Part shown: positions 1 to 12,275 of the stretch, piece by piece
Numbering within the stretch: position 1 is the first letter of the stretch
How the letters are laid out: each line of letters begins with the position of its first letter
NCBI GenBank assembly: GCA_021464415.1
Contig: CM038467.1
Location: forward strand, 9,999,411-10,063,410
DNA length: 64,000 nt
Direction of reading: 5' to 3'
Origin: Lonicera japonica
Taxonomy: Eukaryota; Streptophyta; Magnoliopsida; Dipsacales; Caprifoliaceae
The notes under the pieces: model-generated
Databases searched by the model: none
What the model saw: the letters and a program-made list of their open reading frames with translations, nothing else
Told to the model about the DNA's origin: nothing
Position numbers and translations under genes: made by a program

Positions 1-1065
1 ATATTATAAGATTGATCAAATCAAAAGTTGAATCAAGTTTCCTTCAAAAATATTATTTTTGGTGAAAAATCGTTTTTGAATCAAATTCATTTTAAATACT
101 AAACGAACTCATTTCGGAGCTCTTTACATTATAGAAGTCTTAGAAACTCATATTTTAATATCCCCAAGCTTCAAAAGTGATTTTTGAGCTAATTTGCAAA
201 AGTGTGAAAAATGAATTTTTTTGTCATTCTAGCAGCAGACCAGTAGGGACCATCAGTCAACTGATGGGATTTGCTCAGTCGACTGATGGCCACTCAGTCG
301 ACTGATGAGCTTTGCTCAGTCGACTGATGGTCCAGAAACTAGCCGTTGGACTTCAGATTTTTTATCATTTTTGGTACCAAACTCTCACCAACTCCCTCCA
401 AATGGTCATATGGTGTCCTAGACAATATATACACCATCTAAGAATTATTTAAACACTCTTGAATCATTTCCTACACTATTCTCTTCATCTACATTCAATA
501 TTCAAAGATTCAAGAACATTTATTTTGATCAATCATAATTATTTTGAGCTGGAAATCATTGATCAAACTTGATATCTCTTAGTGTGAGCTTAAATTGTAA
601 TCTTCATTCACTTGAGAGCTATTGTACATTGGTGTTAGTCACTAAATCTTTTCTTTCAAAACATTAAGAGAGGTTTGTCTCTTAAGATAACAAGAGTGAA
701 ATTTTGTGTGAGTATTGAGAGAGATTCAATACTTGTAAGAGTGTGTGAGAAGAATACACTTATAGAGGTTTGATCTTCACAAGAAAAAAGATCGATTTTA
801 GTGAAAATCTCGGGGTACTAACCGAACGCGGAAGTATAGGCTAATAAGCTGAACGCGTAGATAAAAAGTCTTCGACTTCTATCGATTTAATCTTTTTTAT
901 CTCTTGATCTCATATATTATGTAATTTATACCTTATGATTGAAATTAATTTTGTTTCTTGATTGCTTGATTGATATAGACATTAAACATTTTTAAATCAA
1001 TTTTTAAAAATCCGATTAAGTTTAAAAATCCTATTCACCCCCTCTAGGATATTTTTCGACCTACA
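1..1065 (+). repeat. 3' part of a Ty1/copia-type LTR (solo or truncated)
   Basis: The stretch has no coding capacity. Near its end is the phrase TATTCACCCCCTCTAGG (about 1032-1049), which typically lies just inside the 3' end of plant copia LTRs of the SIRE/Maximus type. The sequence then reaches CA at 1064-1065. No primer-binding site follows and the sequence becomes unrelated spacer, so this looks like a solo LTR or truncated end. The LTR start lies outside the window or is lost, so no target duplication can be checked. The family assignment rests on the terminal phrase alone. Confidence 0.5.
251..331. repeat. Tandem palindromic CAGTCGACTG repeats
   Basis: Four to five imperfect units of roughly 16-28 bp, each built on CAGTCGACTGATGG or CAGTCAACTGATGG. 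CAGTCGACTG is a perfect 10-bp palindrome (SalI-type core). They sit inside the LTR upstream of a possible TATA-like AATATATA at about 424. Confidence 0.7.
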
Positions 1066-1430
1066 AAAATAACTAGCTATTTAATATCCACCCACCTAAG
1101 AGGCTAAGAATGGCAACGAGTCAAGTATAGGCCGGGTTTAGCCATTACTAAACTCAACCCGCATGTACACTAACCCGCACCGAACCCAATTTGTTTTTTT
1201 TTAAAACCCAAACCCACCCTACAAGCATATCTAGGAGCCCCACCCCGCCCCGAATTATTATTGTTTTTATATATATATATATATAATAGAGAGATGAAAG
1301 GTGTTAATGTATTAATGTATATACAAATGTGTTAATATATATTATCTAACGATTCATATTTAGTTAAAAATGTCTATTTTTTCTAAATAAATAATAAATA
1401 TATATATATATATATATAATTTTTATATTA

Positions 1431-1465
<35 letters not shown>

Positions 1466-2640
1466 GCTGAGTTGAATTTTTAGTGGGCAAAACCCTTTTA
1501 TTTTTTTTGCCATCCCTACATCCATCTCCCAAACATCCAGAACCACCAATACCAACGTCTTCCTTATCAAAGCCACCTCAAAAGATCTATCATCCAAGAC
1601 CAATGACACCACCTCACACCCACCTAACAAACACCGCCGCCCTGCAGATGAGAACATCGGCGAAGAAGCCAGCTGCCAATCCTCCCTTAACCACCACGGC
1701 TTTTACTTAAAACCTATATTTTGTTTTACTTCAAATTTAGCAAATTTGTAAAAACTCATCAATTTTTTCTTCAAATTTAACAGAGAAAGAGATTTTACAA
1801 AAACCCTTTTTCTTCTTTTTTTTATTTCAAATTAATTTTGAAACAGAGAGATGGGTTGCCCTGTTTCAAAGTATGGTGAACAAACCGGCAATGGTGGTGC
1901 GACTGTGAACCCGATGCGGTGGTGAAAGGTGGTGTGGCGTCGGAGAAGAAAGAGATGGTGAAAACGAAGCATCGAATATGAGGAAAGCGGTGACAATATT
2001 AATGGGGGTGATTGAAAGGTTGATTTGTTGGTGATTTTTGAGGGAGAGAGAGAGAGAGAGAAAAAGAAATGTCGAGTACAGTTGGTTTTGATCAAGAATT
2101 ATTAATGGTGAGAATGATGAACAATTAATTAGTTTGAATTTGAGAAGGTTTTGTCGAAGAATGACATTTTTGCCCTTGATTATTAGGTTAACGGTGTAAT
2201 TTGGACGAAGGTATGATATTGAGACTAGCCTCATAAGTTTGAGAGGTAAATTGAGGAAAAAAATATGAGTGGATAAATCGAAACTCGGTGCATAGTTGAA
2301 TAATTATTTTAGTAATTGACTCATTTAAATTTTAGATTATCATTTTACCTATTTTAAAATTAAACTTTTAGATAAATTTTTTGTGAAAATGATCTAATTA
2401 TTATAAAAATTATCTCTACTAAATTTTATAAAAAAATTCAATCTATTTAATTTGTAAATAAAAATAATTTGAATAAAAATATACAAAAAAAAATAAAAAA
2501 AATAATGGAGAGTAGCCAAGTCCATCTCTCACGCACCCAAAATGGTCAATGCTCGTCTCTCTGTCTCCGTCTCTTACCATTTATTTGCCTTCAATTTGGA
2601 CAATCTTCCTAGCTCTAGTATTCTTAATCCTAAAATCCTC
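1066..2640. other. Non-coding spacer with AT microsatellites
   Basis: No gene recognised. Two (AT)n tracts lie at about 1268-1285 and 1400-1460, and a (GA)n tract at 2043-2060. Short open frames here are composed of simple sequence and match no family I know. The 2500-2640 segment is probably the 5' flank of the PMEI-like pseudogene. Confidence 0.6.
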
Positions 2641-2653
2641 TGTAAAAACAGAA

Positions 2654-3434
2654 ATGGATTCGAACCGATTCCTTTAAAGCCAGCAGCAAATTAAACCTAC
2701 TCGAAGACCCATCATCAAAAACCACAAATTCCCAAAAGCCTCGCCTCGTCGTCGCCATTTTCTTTATCTTCCTATTAATCTCCATAATCGCTGCAATTAT
2801 CACAATCTATATAATAAGCAACACCCACCTTTCATTACTCGTCGCCAACCCCACGGATCCGATCCGAACCGTCTGCTCCGTGACCCGATACAGGCAATCC
2901 TGCTATTCCACCATATCCTCCATGTCCATCAACACCACAGAATCCGACTGGCCCGAACCCAATCCGGAAAGTATCGCCTCTCTCTCTATCCGGGTCGTCG
3001 AAAACGAACTCGAAAACATCTCTTCTCTTCTCGAAACACTAATTTCAAATTCGACTACTAATCGTGAAACCCAATCGTCGTCACGCGCTTGCCGGAATCT
3101 GTTTCTTCACGCGCTGAGGGTGAAAAATCCGGTGGTGTCGTTGAATAGGGTGGGGATAAGGGAAGCGAAGAGGTGGTTGTCGTTAGCAATGAGCGGGGAA
3201 GAGGATTGTTTGGGGAGATTAGGTGAGATTGGACGGACGGTGGATGGTGATGAATTGAGGTTGAAGGTGTACAAGTTGAGGGCGTATGTGAGTAACAGCT
3301 TAGAAATTGTGTCCAAGATGAAGATTATACGGGAGAAGTTTTATTATCCACCTCAACTAAGCGATTACGTTTTAATTTTGCCGCAATATTTGGTTCTTAT
3401 TTTTTTGTTTTGTTTGCTGTTTCGGTTAGGTTGA
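2654..3434 (+). pseudogene. Pectin methylesterase inhibitor-like protein, frameshifted copy
   Basis: The natural ATG at 2654 opens a frame that stops after seven codons. A one-base excess near 2671 shifts the reading, and the other frame then runs open from about 2672 to 3434. That frame shows a basic stretch, a hydrophobic segment of about 20 residues (2748-2815) and a PMEI domain. The domain starts VCSVTRYRQSC with the first Cys pair and ends near YVSNSLEIVSKM. The last about 30 residues are unlike the family and hydrophobic, so the 3' end may also be altered. No pectinesterase catalytic domain follows. It is a tandem paralogue of the intact gene at 4231, in the same orientation and 0.8 kb away. 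PMEI domains inhibit pectin methylesterase in the cell wall; this copy is probably dead unless an upstream start or a sequencing error explains the shift. Confidence 0.7.
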
Positions 3435-4230
3435 TCATGTTGCTGCTGCAACTTCTATCTTTTGACGGCATCCATGTTGTAAAACTTCTTCTGTTAAGTG
3501 TTATTTCACAACTTCTATCGTTTGTGACTATGGCCCACAATATTTTTTCTTTTCTCGGTAAGACTTCTGAATGCAATGTAAGAAAATATTTTTATGCTAC
3601 TATTTTTTCTTTTACTTTTTGGATATCATAATCATTTTTTTTCTCCTAATAGATCGGTGGTTGGGTTTCACTTTTAAATATAACAATCGAGCTTAAATTA
3701 ATAAAGGCGTAATAAAACATATGATTGATAAAATAAATTAACTGCATTTGATCTTTTCTATTTTTTCAAATTAAAATTGTAACACACGTTACACCTACGT
3801 ACAAAATAAAAAATATATATAATTTAGTATAGTTGTTAATAAATGGGGTGATTAAATAATATTTTTAGAACTTAAATTTAGTATTCAACATTGAAATTTG
3901 AAAAAATATAACCGCACCGTTAGTCTCTTGTACCTGCATTTGCAAGTTGACAATTTTTTTTTTTGAGAAACTATCAATCTAGGTGTTGCCTCGTCATAAT
4001 AAAAAGAAGAAGAAGAAGAAGAAGAAGAAAGATGTAGGTGGTGCTGCTGTATACAGTATTAACGCGTATGCCATTTTAAATAACATTTAATTAGCGACCC
4101 AAACTTTGAATACTAATGACAATAATGTCAAAACTCATTACACCAAGCAAAGCAAAGAATCCTATCCCACTAGTCTGTCGTTACCAATTCATCAAAGGCA
4201 TTTCCTGTAGAAATAACAAAAACAGGAGAA
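3435..4230. other. Intergenic spacer with GAA microsatellite
   Basis: AT-rich spacer between the two PMEI-like copies. A (GAA)n tract lies at about 4003-4030. Nothing coding was recognised. The last 100 bp are presumably the promoter and leader of the next gene. Confidence 0.55.
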
Positions 4231-4998
4231 ATGAAATCTACTGCAAACTTCATCAAAGGCTACGGCAAAGTAAACCACATAGAAGATGAAGAAGAAGAAG
4301 AAGCAGCAGCAGTTTCAGCTTCAGCTTCTCATCAATTACCCCAAAAAAACACCTTCCAAAAGCGTTCAATCACCCTCCTCCTCCTCCTTTTCCCAACCCT
4401 CCTAATCGGCGCAACAATAGCCGCCTTTATCATCCACAACTCATCCACCACCAAATCCCCATACTCTCGACCATCACTCACTGATTCAACCAGATCCGTC
4501 TGTTCTGTAACTCAGTACCCCGAGTCGTGCTTCACCAGCATCTCATCATCACTATCCTCCCTCAAAAACAACTCCTCCAATCCCGAACTAATCTTCACTC
4601 TCTCTCTACGAGTTGCCGCCGAAGAACTCGCCAATATCTCCTCTCTTCCCAAACGCCTCATCTCCGAGTCCAACGAAACTCGGAGCGTGTCCGCGTTGAA
4701 CGATTGTGTTAGTTTGTTCGATGACGCGCTGAGTCAACTCAATAACTCGGTTGCTGCGTATGTTGGATTGGGAGAAAAGGTGTTGACGGAGGAGAAGACA
4801 AGGGATCTGAACGCGTGGATTAGTGCTGCGATGACAGATCAGGACACGTGTTTGGAGGGTTTGGAAGAGATGGGATCGAAGGTGGTTGATGAGGTGAGAA
4901 CGAAGGTGGAAAAGTCGAAAGAGTACATGAGTAACAGCTTAGCAATACTCGCTAATATCCACTCTCTTCTTGTCAAGTCTGGCCTTACGATGCATTGA
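4231..4998 (+). CDS. Membrane-anchored pectinesterase inhibitor (PMEI) domain protein
   Basis: A single 255-residue frame starting at ATG 4231. Residues 1-45 are a polar, acidic cytosolic-type N-terminus (a run of Glu at 20-24). Residues 46-68 are a hydrophobic signal anchor. Residues about 88-245 form a PMEI fold: Cys91 and Cys100 make the first conserved pair, Cys159 and Cys207 the second, and the helical segment ends in YMSNSLAIL. This matches the pro-region of group-1 plant pectinesterases, but the frame stops at 4998 and no catalytic domain follows. It is therefore either a free-standing inhibitor or a pro-region that lost its enzyme half. PMEIs bind pectin methylesterases one-to-one and block demethylation of homogalacturonan in the apoplast or Golgi. 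A related frameshifted copy lies upstream. Confidence 0.8.
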   Translation: MKSTANFIKGYGKVNHIEDEEEEEAAAVSASASHQLPQKNTFQKRSITLLLLLFPTLLIGATIAAFIIHNSSTTKSPYSRPSLTDSTRSVCSVTQYPESCFTSISSSLSSLKNNSSNPELIFTLSLRVAAEELANISSLPKRLISESNETRSVSALNDCVSLFDDALSQLNNSVAAYVGLGEKVLTEEKTRDLNAWISAAMTDQDTCLEGLEEMGSKVVDEVRTKVEKSKEYMSNSLAILANIHSLLVKSGLTMH

Positions 4999-6133
4999 CG
5001 ATCTCAATTGAGTTGACTTTGATATATATATATATATATATAGGCATTTTTATTATTATTTTCTTAAGTTAATTGATGCATTTTAGTTGAAAAAGTAAAT
5101 TGTTTTTTGGTGGTGCATGTATAAGAATTAATAAGCTTTTGCATTTGTTTTAGAGCATCTTCATAGCTAGCAACTTGCATTTCTCAAGTAAAAAGACTGA
5201 AATCGGTCGCACTACAGATTCTTTAATTTGTTAACTTGTAAGAACTTCATATTATGAAAACAATAATATTCTGTCTGTAGTCCTCGATCATTTTGATAAT
5301 TTTTATTAGTCAAAAGTCATTTTAAAGTAAAATTACAGGAAATAGACAGATTAGAAGAAGTAGCGTTTGTAACTTCATGAGGACAATCTCATTCATTCTT
5401 GAAACTTTTGCTCTTCTACTAGATGTGGCTTTAGTGAGTTATTATGTCACTCAAGAAATATAGAGAGTTAGAGTGAGATTAAGGGAGATGGATGGGTGTG
5501 CTAGGTTAAATATAATAGGCGTTGAAATGATAGGCTCAGTTCGGAAAAAAGACACTAAAACACCTGGCGGCGACCTAGGAATTCAGTCAAGGGGGTGAAA
5601 TTTAAAGCTTATAAAAATACATTTAAAATCATAAAATTTTAACATAAATATAATAATTTTAATAATATTATGTAATTAATAAAAAAATATAACTAATATT
5701 ATGCAAATAATCAATAAATAAATTATACTTAATATCAAAAAATAGATTTAAGAAAAGATTTACCTTTCAAATGTTGAAAAAATGGGATAAAAATACCATT
5801 TTTAGCCATTTTGAAGGTAATTTTAAGTGAAATTTCACACTCGGTTGTGAAATGTTATTATAGATTCGGGTTCTCGTCTGTGAGGAGATCGAAATTGTAT
5901 ATTTGATTGCCCAAAATATTTTTTGGTAAATGAGAAATTGTCATCTAAAATGACCTATTTGAGATGAAAAATATTATGTCTCACATAGAAACTATGTAAA
6001 AATTTATGAGTTTACAAGAGATCACTTTTTATGAGCTCTTAAGTATTCAACAAAAATAAAGCTCTCTCTCGCGTTCACAAGAGGTGAAATCACAGTTTCA
6101 TAACGAATCATGCGACTCGTGTACGTATACACA
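4999..6133. other. AT-rich spacer, possible decayed transposon
   Basis: A (TA)n tract at 5022-5041 follows the PMEI stop. From about 5563 (CTGGCGGCGACC) the composition changes, and a GC-rich patch with GGGCGGCGCC appears again near 6530. The two patches are loosely inverted (both include a TCAAG-GGG block), so a degenerate TIR element of about 1 kb is possible but not established. Confidence 0.3.
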
Positions 6134-6363
6134 CGATGCCATGTTTTGCACCCTAATTTATTTTTCAAGAGTTGGGGCGGACAAGATGTGCAACTCGTGT
6201 GCTAACACATGATGCCATGTTTTGTTCTTGGATTTATTTTTCAAGAGGCAGGGTGGACAAAATGCGCATACACGAATGTTGACCCAAAAAAGACTGGTCA
6301 CATGAGGCCATATTTTACACCTGAATTTATTTTTCAAGAGATGGGATGGACAACAAGATTTGT
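6134..6363. repeat. Three degenerate tandem units of 70-95 bp
   Basis: Each unit runs through a GATGCCATGTTTTG or GAGGCCATATTTTA block, then ATTTATTTTTCAAGAG, then GGG(C/T)GGACAA. The units start near 6134, 6210 and 6303 and differ by substitutions and an indel. The open frames across this area are repeat products, not a gene. Confidence 0.65.
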
Positions 6364-6645
6364 TCACTTTATTATTTTTAAAATAAAAAAATTCAATTGA
6401 AATTTCAAATTTTATGCATAAATTCTTATATGTATATACAATTTTTTCAAAAAAAAACTCATATATAATATAAAAACAAAAAATCAAATTCAAAAAGGGT
6501 CGCTTGACCCCTTCGCCACTTACTGGGCGGCGCCCATGCAAACACTTGCTTTTAGCCAGCACTTTAGCAGCTAAAACTAATTTGAGTTATGGCCCCCAGA
6601 AGTTGTTAATCTTAAGTGCATACATGTTGATAAACTCTCCTTAAA

Positions 6646-6967
6646 GGCCTCGTTTGGTTTACGGAAAGAAAATCAATTTCCTTATCTTTCTCATGCAGAT
6701 GGAAAAGTAAAATTCCTGTCAAATTTCCTTTCTTGTGTTTGGTAAACCATGAAAAGTATTTAGGTAAGAGTATTATTGTCTAAAATTTATGTAATAAATG
6801 CTTAGAAATCACACGGGAAAATCAATCCCATGTGTTTTGGGAGGAATGATTTTACCCCCTACTTTCCCCTCTCTCGGAAAAGTGTTTCCGGAATTTGTGC
6901 TTACCAAACAAAGGAAAGGAACGACTTTCCTTTCCCGAGTACTAAAATCCGTGAACAAAACGAGACC
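6646..6967. mobile_element. MITE with about 19-bp terminal inverted repeats
   Basis: The left end GGCCTCGTTTGGTTTACGG (6646-6664) is matched by the reverse complement of the right end (6949-6967), GGTCTCGTTTTGTTCACGG, with 16 of 19 identities. The interior is non-coding and partly palindromic (GGAAAG-rich left, CTTTCC-rich right). I could not find an exact target duplication, so the superfamily is open. Confidence 0.7.
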
Positions 6968-8481
6968 ATATATTAACTAATATATGTATCCATATTTGTT
7001 AATAGGACACGCGTAAGCTTTAGTGTTGTGCATATTTTGTGTTGATATTTTAGATGTGTATGTGCTTACAACACTACGTTCCTACTTTCATTTTGTTTTT
7101 GACCCTCCTTTTGTCTGTTGGATTGCCCTCTATGTCTTCAACTTCAGATGGGTTTAATTTGGCTTATTACTATTAATATTCTCAGGTCAAGCCGGGGTTT
7201 ATGTTTTCAGATCGAAGGGAGGGAGTTTGTCTAAAAAAAATCTAATTTTAAAATTGACACACGTAGCCAATGATGAAGTAATTCAAATATTTAATTAATT
7301 TGAGGCCTTCATCAAATTTGTTTTACTACTTTCTATGTCATTACTTGAAAAATTAAAAGCTCGCCAGATTATCCTAATTTTGTTATAAACGAACAAGCTC
7401 CACATATAAATGCCAAATAGAACGTACTATTTGTAGAAACAAATGAGCCACCTTTAGTTTCATTTTAAGAGCAGTAAAGCAATGACATTTAAACATACTA
7501 AGAATGGAATTATCCTTGACCAATGAGTCACCCATATATATATATATATATATTCGAGTTGCATACATATAGTTGAGAGTTATATGCATAAATAAATAAA
7601 ATAGGGGCTTGTATGCATAAATTTATAGTGGAGAGTATGTAATTGTAAGAAATAAAAGTTGAGGGACATTTTGAAAATTGAAATACATTTAAATGAGGAG
7701 CGAGATCCCGAGACCTCACGCTTCCCCGTTATTTTTCCGTTCTCTTATCCCTTATTTCTCTCTTTTTTTTCCTCTCCGTTTCACTCCCCTCTCCATGACT
7801 TCGTCCAGCGACGTCTCATTCACAGCACCGACCAGCGACCACCCACGCAATCATCCACTCATCACCAACCAAGCCACCAAGGTTAGTAGTTCTCTATTTG
7901 CTTCGTTTAAATGTGTGAAAATTAGGGTTTCAACTTCTAATGCCAAGAAAATTAGTTTTTTATTCTAGGGTGAAAATTAGGCTCTAGATGCCAAAAAACT
8001 GAGTTTGTGTTTGAAAATCAATTAGTTTGATTTTTTCTTTTTAATCAGATTTTATATTTGTTCATATATGTATAAATAAAATGTTTTATATTGATGATTT
8101 TAGTATGTTATTAAACTAATTTTATATTAGTCTAATGAAGTAATGAATAATTTCTTTAGTTAATTGTATATTTAGTGAATAATTGAATAATTTGACTATT
8201 TAGTTAATTGTATATTAATTGTTTAATTGATTTAGGTCTAATTATTAGTTATTAATTGTTTAATTCGATATTTATATTATTACTATTTTAACTTGTGGGT
8301 TTATTCAAATTGCACTCCCCCAACTTCGAATTCCTGACTACGCCACTGCGTATCGTAACAACATAAAGAAAACTAAGTATGATATAAAGATCGAGTTAAT
8401 AATGAAAATGTCAACATGAAAACAAACCAGATCCAATTAACGCAAATAAACCAATACGGAAAAATTCAAATAAGAAAAAGT
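6968..8481. other. Non-coding stretch with a possible orphan first exon
   Basis: Mostly AT-rich with a (TA)n tract at 7534-7551. A CT-rich leader-like segment (7735-7796) precedes an ATG at 7797 and a 28-codon frame that runs into a GTTAGT donor-like site near 7882. No matching downstream exon was seen, so this could be a captured or decayed gene start. A GACTACGCCACTG motif near 8337 resembles one hAT transposon end. Otherwise nothing recognised. Confidence 0.3.
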
Positions 8482-10840
8482 CAGTCATCCAAGAAGGGAT
8501 TGAACACAAGTCCAATGAAGAAAGGAGTAGCAGAATTATATTCTCTTATCATGAACATGAAAGGATGGTCCGTCACAAAACTTGGTTGCGGTGGTGGTGG
8601 TGGCTCATCCAAACAACACCCCATATCCTTGTCTTCGGTTACAGCTGCAGCTTATGTCCCTTCCTCGTTAACTATAATGCGCGCCTTTTGAATTATATTT
8701 GGATCATGCATTTCATCCTCTATCATCTTCGTGACCTCGTCCAATGTTAATCCCAAGCCCATTATCAACCGAGAAACTTCAAATTGGTATGAAAACTTAA
8801 ACTTGGGAATCAAAAACTCGCGGAGTTCAGTTTTTGATTTAGCTAAGTTCTGGTTTAAGAATAAGAACGGATTGGCGCTGAATTCCATTAGGAGATTATG
8901 TAAACCGTCTCTCTTGTCGGGGAGAAAAATTTGCATGGAGAATATTCTTGGGTCGTTGTGTCTGTTTTAGTAGGGTAGTTTGGTTACTTTGAAGGTGTTA
9001 AAGGATCCATAAAATCGATAGCTATATTCATCTCTCATGAAAAGGGCTTGGACTTTTTCGTCGCGGTCTATTGTCATTGAGGGGTCAAATTCAGTCTCCC
9101 AACTTTCGCTTGGAGAAGAGCGCGTTTGCGATGATGATCCTGGGCATGTTTATGAGAATGGATAACTTGCTGGTGATCTGATTAATGAGCCCTTTGGTGG
9201 CATCTTTTACCCACTAGTTCACCTCGTTTGCTGTTTCATCAGGCTTCAAAATGAGATAAAAAGGAAATATTTATGTTACGTTGATGATAATAACCTTATA
9301 CTATATATATTCAACAATCTTCCCAAGAACGAGAAATACAACCTAATGTAGTGGAAAATGATTTTGATCAGCTGGCCTTTGCTTAATTAAATAAATAAAT
9401 ATCTCAATTCATTATGTTGTAGCAAATGGACCACATATTAGATTTTTAGAGAGAGAATCAAACATTGAAATTAGATCGAAGCTTTGTAGAGAGAAGAAAA
9501 AAAAATTGTCAAGAAAGAGAAGCTTGGTGGAGAAAAAAAGATGAATATAATTAATTATATATCTATTAACTATAATTAAATTGAATTAGGTTAGGTTAGG
9601 TTAGAATTAACGCGTGAAAGTATTTTATTGGGCACTTATGATCTCATCTAATTATGCCCTCATCTAAAATTTACTTCCCCAAGGGAATGTTACATTGCAA
9701 AGTTGATAACATTTGGGAAATTTAAAAAGTGATAAGTGACTAGTAACGAGTTTTCCATATTTCCCTTTTACATTTGAAAAAATTATACAAAAGATTATGT
9801 TTCATGAAAAACCAAAAAAGTAATAAATAGTATTACTAAATCAATTTTCCCACTTTCCAGATCTTCATAAAAATTAGTGAGTTTCTCGATGGATTTTTTT
9901 AACTTTCTGTATGCCACTCATGGCATGTAAGTGTTAATTTTCAACCTCAATAGGGGTGGTTATTATATTGAACTACAGAATGGAGGGTGAAAAAACAATA
10001 ATTCTAGAGAAGAGTTAAAAAGGTGACGAGTGACATTGTTATCCGTAAAGGGTGTCTTACATCAACCATCAGTGGCAGACCGGGGCAGTGCCAGGGACCC
10101 CAAAGCATTTTGAAAATTTACGTTCCCCTAGATTTTTGAAAAATGCATAGTTTTGTTATGTATAAACACAGATTACTTTATTGGCTCCTTCAAGTTTTTT
10201 TATATAACTAAAATTTATAACATTTTAAATTTAAATATGTAAATACAAACTCCTATATGCAAACAATGGAATTTACCTGTATAAAAATACAGAAACAACT
10301 ATTGCAGGTCTTTTTCGGTTAACTTGTTTTTCATGTAAAAAAAATGAGGGATAAATTTGGCCTGTTTTATGCTTAGTAAACACAAGTAACTGAATTCTTA
10401 TGGGTTTCATCGGTGTATTCCGCACAAAGTTCATGCTGGCGATAATAAAGTTTTAAATTATATATGTGAAGAGACAGAAAAAGGAGTACGTACCTTATTC
10501 GCAATATCGAGTAGTTTAATATCAACACCGAAGACAGAGCTTAGAACTTGTTGAAAAGAAGGGTTGAGAGTGTATCGCTCATCCACCCGCGCCCCCATCC
10601 ACAAAATTGATAAGGGGTCCTTTGCTTCCGCCGACGGCAGCAACGGCGGCCAACTTGGACGTCGGCTAGGGTTTTAGAATCGAAAAGGCTAAGTAGCTTT
10701 CCTAATGTACGGCCTTTGGATCCAATGGCTAGAGTATTCAACATTGCCGCAATCAACAACGGCGATGATACAACGTTGTTTCGATCCCCGCGCAACTCGT
10801 TGAGGAGGACTTCCTTTACTACCTGCACGCTGAAATCCAT
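8482..10840 (-). pseudogene. Serpin (plant serine protease inhibitor) pseudogene, two exons
   Basis: Exon 1 (10494-10840) starts MDFSVQVVKEVLLNE and continues with the serpin signature region SPLLIAAMLNTLAIGSKG. It ends with GVDIKLLDIANK before a GTACGT donor; a frameshift near 10600-10640 joins the two parts in different frames. Exon 2 (8482 to about 9245) keeps TANEVN...WVKDATKGLI, IIIANALF, IFLPDKRDGLHNLL, IPKFKFSYQFEVSRL and the hinge VNEEGT. It ends with DHPFMFMIRE and a FIGLVFNP-type C-terminus. Several stops interrupt it, including one at the hinge directly after EEGT. Sequence between these blocks is degraded, and part of the breach-forming region is missing. Plant serpins of this type trap serine or cysteine proteases with the reactive loop that follows the hinge. 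The loop here is oddly Pro-rich (PPPPP). Two-exon structure agrees with plant serpins. Confidence 0.8.
9246..10493 (-). other. Intron and spacer of the serpin pseudogene
   Basis: About 1.25 kb between the recognisable serpin exons. It holds a short (GGTTA)n run near 9588-9606 and, near 10073-10110, a CAGTGGCAGACCGGGGCAG patch that resembles one end of an hAT-type element. No gene seen. Confidence 0.4.
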
Positions 10841-12275
10841 TATTAGGGTTTAGTTTAGACAAAATACTACTCGATCTCTTCGAGATGGAACAATTTATAT
10901 TACTATATTTTAGCTGTTATGCCATGCAGATGAAATAAAGGGTGTGGGAATCTCTGGCCAAGGCCCAAGGGTGTGTTAGTGAATTACTACATAGTCAGCC
11001 CAACAAAATAATCAAAAACACAATCTTTTAATTCTTAGTTTGGTTCGAGATTTTTTCATTTCTTGAACAAGTAATTTCATATAAAATGTTTGAATTTTTT
11101 TATATGAATTATAATTAAGAATCTCTAATTAATATGAATTTACCAATTTAAAATTAAAAGAACAAATCAAAACTCATACCAAACTAATACTTAATATTTA
11201 CTAAATTAAATAGAAAATATTTATAACATAGTAAGTTACTTCTTATATTGAACTCACTACTTTTCCACGAGATGTCTCGTTATCACATTGAATGTAAAAA
11301 CAATCCCCACTAGTAGAACTGAGCCTGTTGAAGAAGTACGAAACTGCATGTGTCCAACAATCGGTAGCATCCATTAATTTATTAGATTCAAAAAATTAAA
11401 TAAGACTCAATTTTAGACATTATAAAATTTGTGAGATTTGGTAGATTGGTGATGTCCCAAAAAAATGGTTCTGTTAAATATCATTTGCTTAAAAAAATGA
11501 TTGAAATCCTACCGATTTTTATAAGATGAAAGAACAAGAGAAGTGTTATTTGGAGAGACGTTCTACTACATTTTCAGATTTTTTCATTGAATCTAACTTC
11601 ACATGCATTTCTCTTTCCTTCATCTCATAAAAATTAGTAGGATTTCAATCATTTTTTTAAGCAAAATATCTCTAACAAATCGAACCATTTTTCAAATATA
11701 TATATCATTGGATCACTCGTCTGTATTTTAAAAAATTTATACAAATTAGAAGTTCTTTAAATCAAATTTCAATTTTTTTTATCATACACTCTTCCTTTAG
11801 ATCTTGATTTGATCTGAGACAATGGGATATAATAGAGTTAGATACAAATGGGAGCAGAGTCGGTCCCGGGGAGGGAAACACAGGGTGACCATCCAAGACC
11901 TAAAAATTATGGGGACTAAAAAATTTGTTTATATATATATATGCATATTGTATAATAAACTTATGTAAATACATAATTTGGGAAATTATATAATATTTCC
12001 CAGATTTTGATTAAATTAGTTAGCAATTTATTTTCCAACCATAAAGTAATGTTATCGTTAATGAAGTTTTTTAGCTTTAATTAAATTTTAATTTATGTCT
12101 CACAATACACTTATTTTTAACTATTAAATTTGTTTTGCTTAACAGTGTCATCTGGCATGAATAATACTTAATTTATTTATAAGAGAGTATCATTTTAAAT
12201 TTTATTTAGAGTTGAAAGATGTCCAGGATCGACATTAAATGGGAGTTGATGAAGATAGAATTGAGATTTACCCTT
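10841..12275. other. AT-rich spacer
   Basis: No coding sequence recognised. Short blocks around 11490-11525 and 11620-11660 are inverted copies of one another (ATTGAAATCCTAC and its complement), suggesting a small fold-back. A GAGTCGGTCCCGGGG patch near 11856 resembles a lone hAT end. Confidence 0.4.

Noticed and set aside
9585..9608. Telomere-like (GGTTA)n run
   Set aside because: Only three or four units, five bases rather than the plant TTTAGGG; chance or a small repeat.
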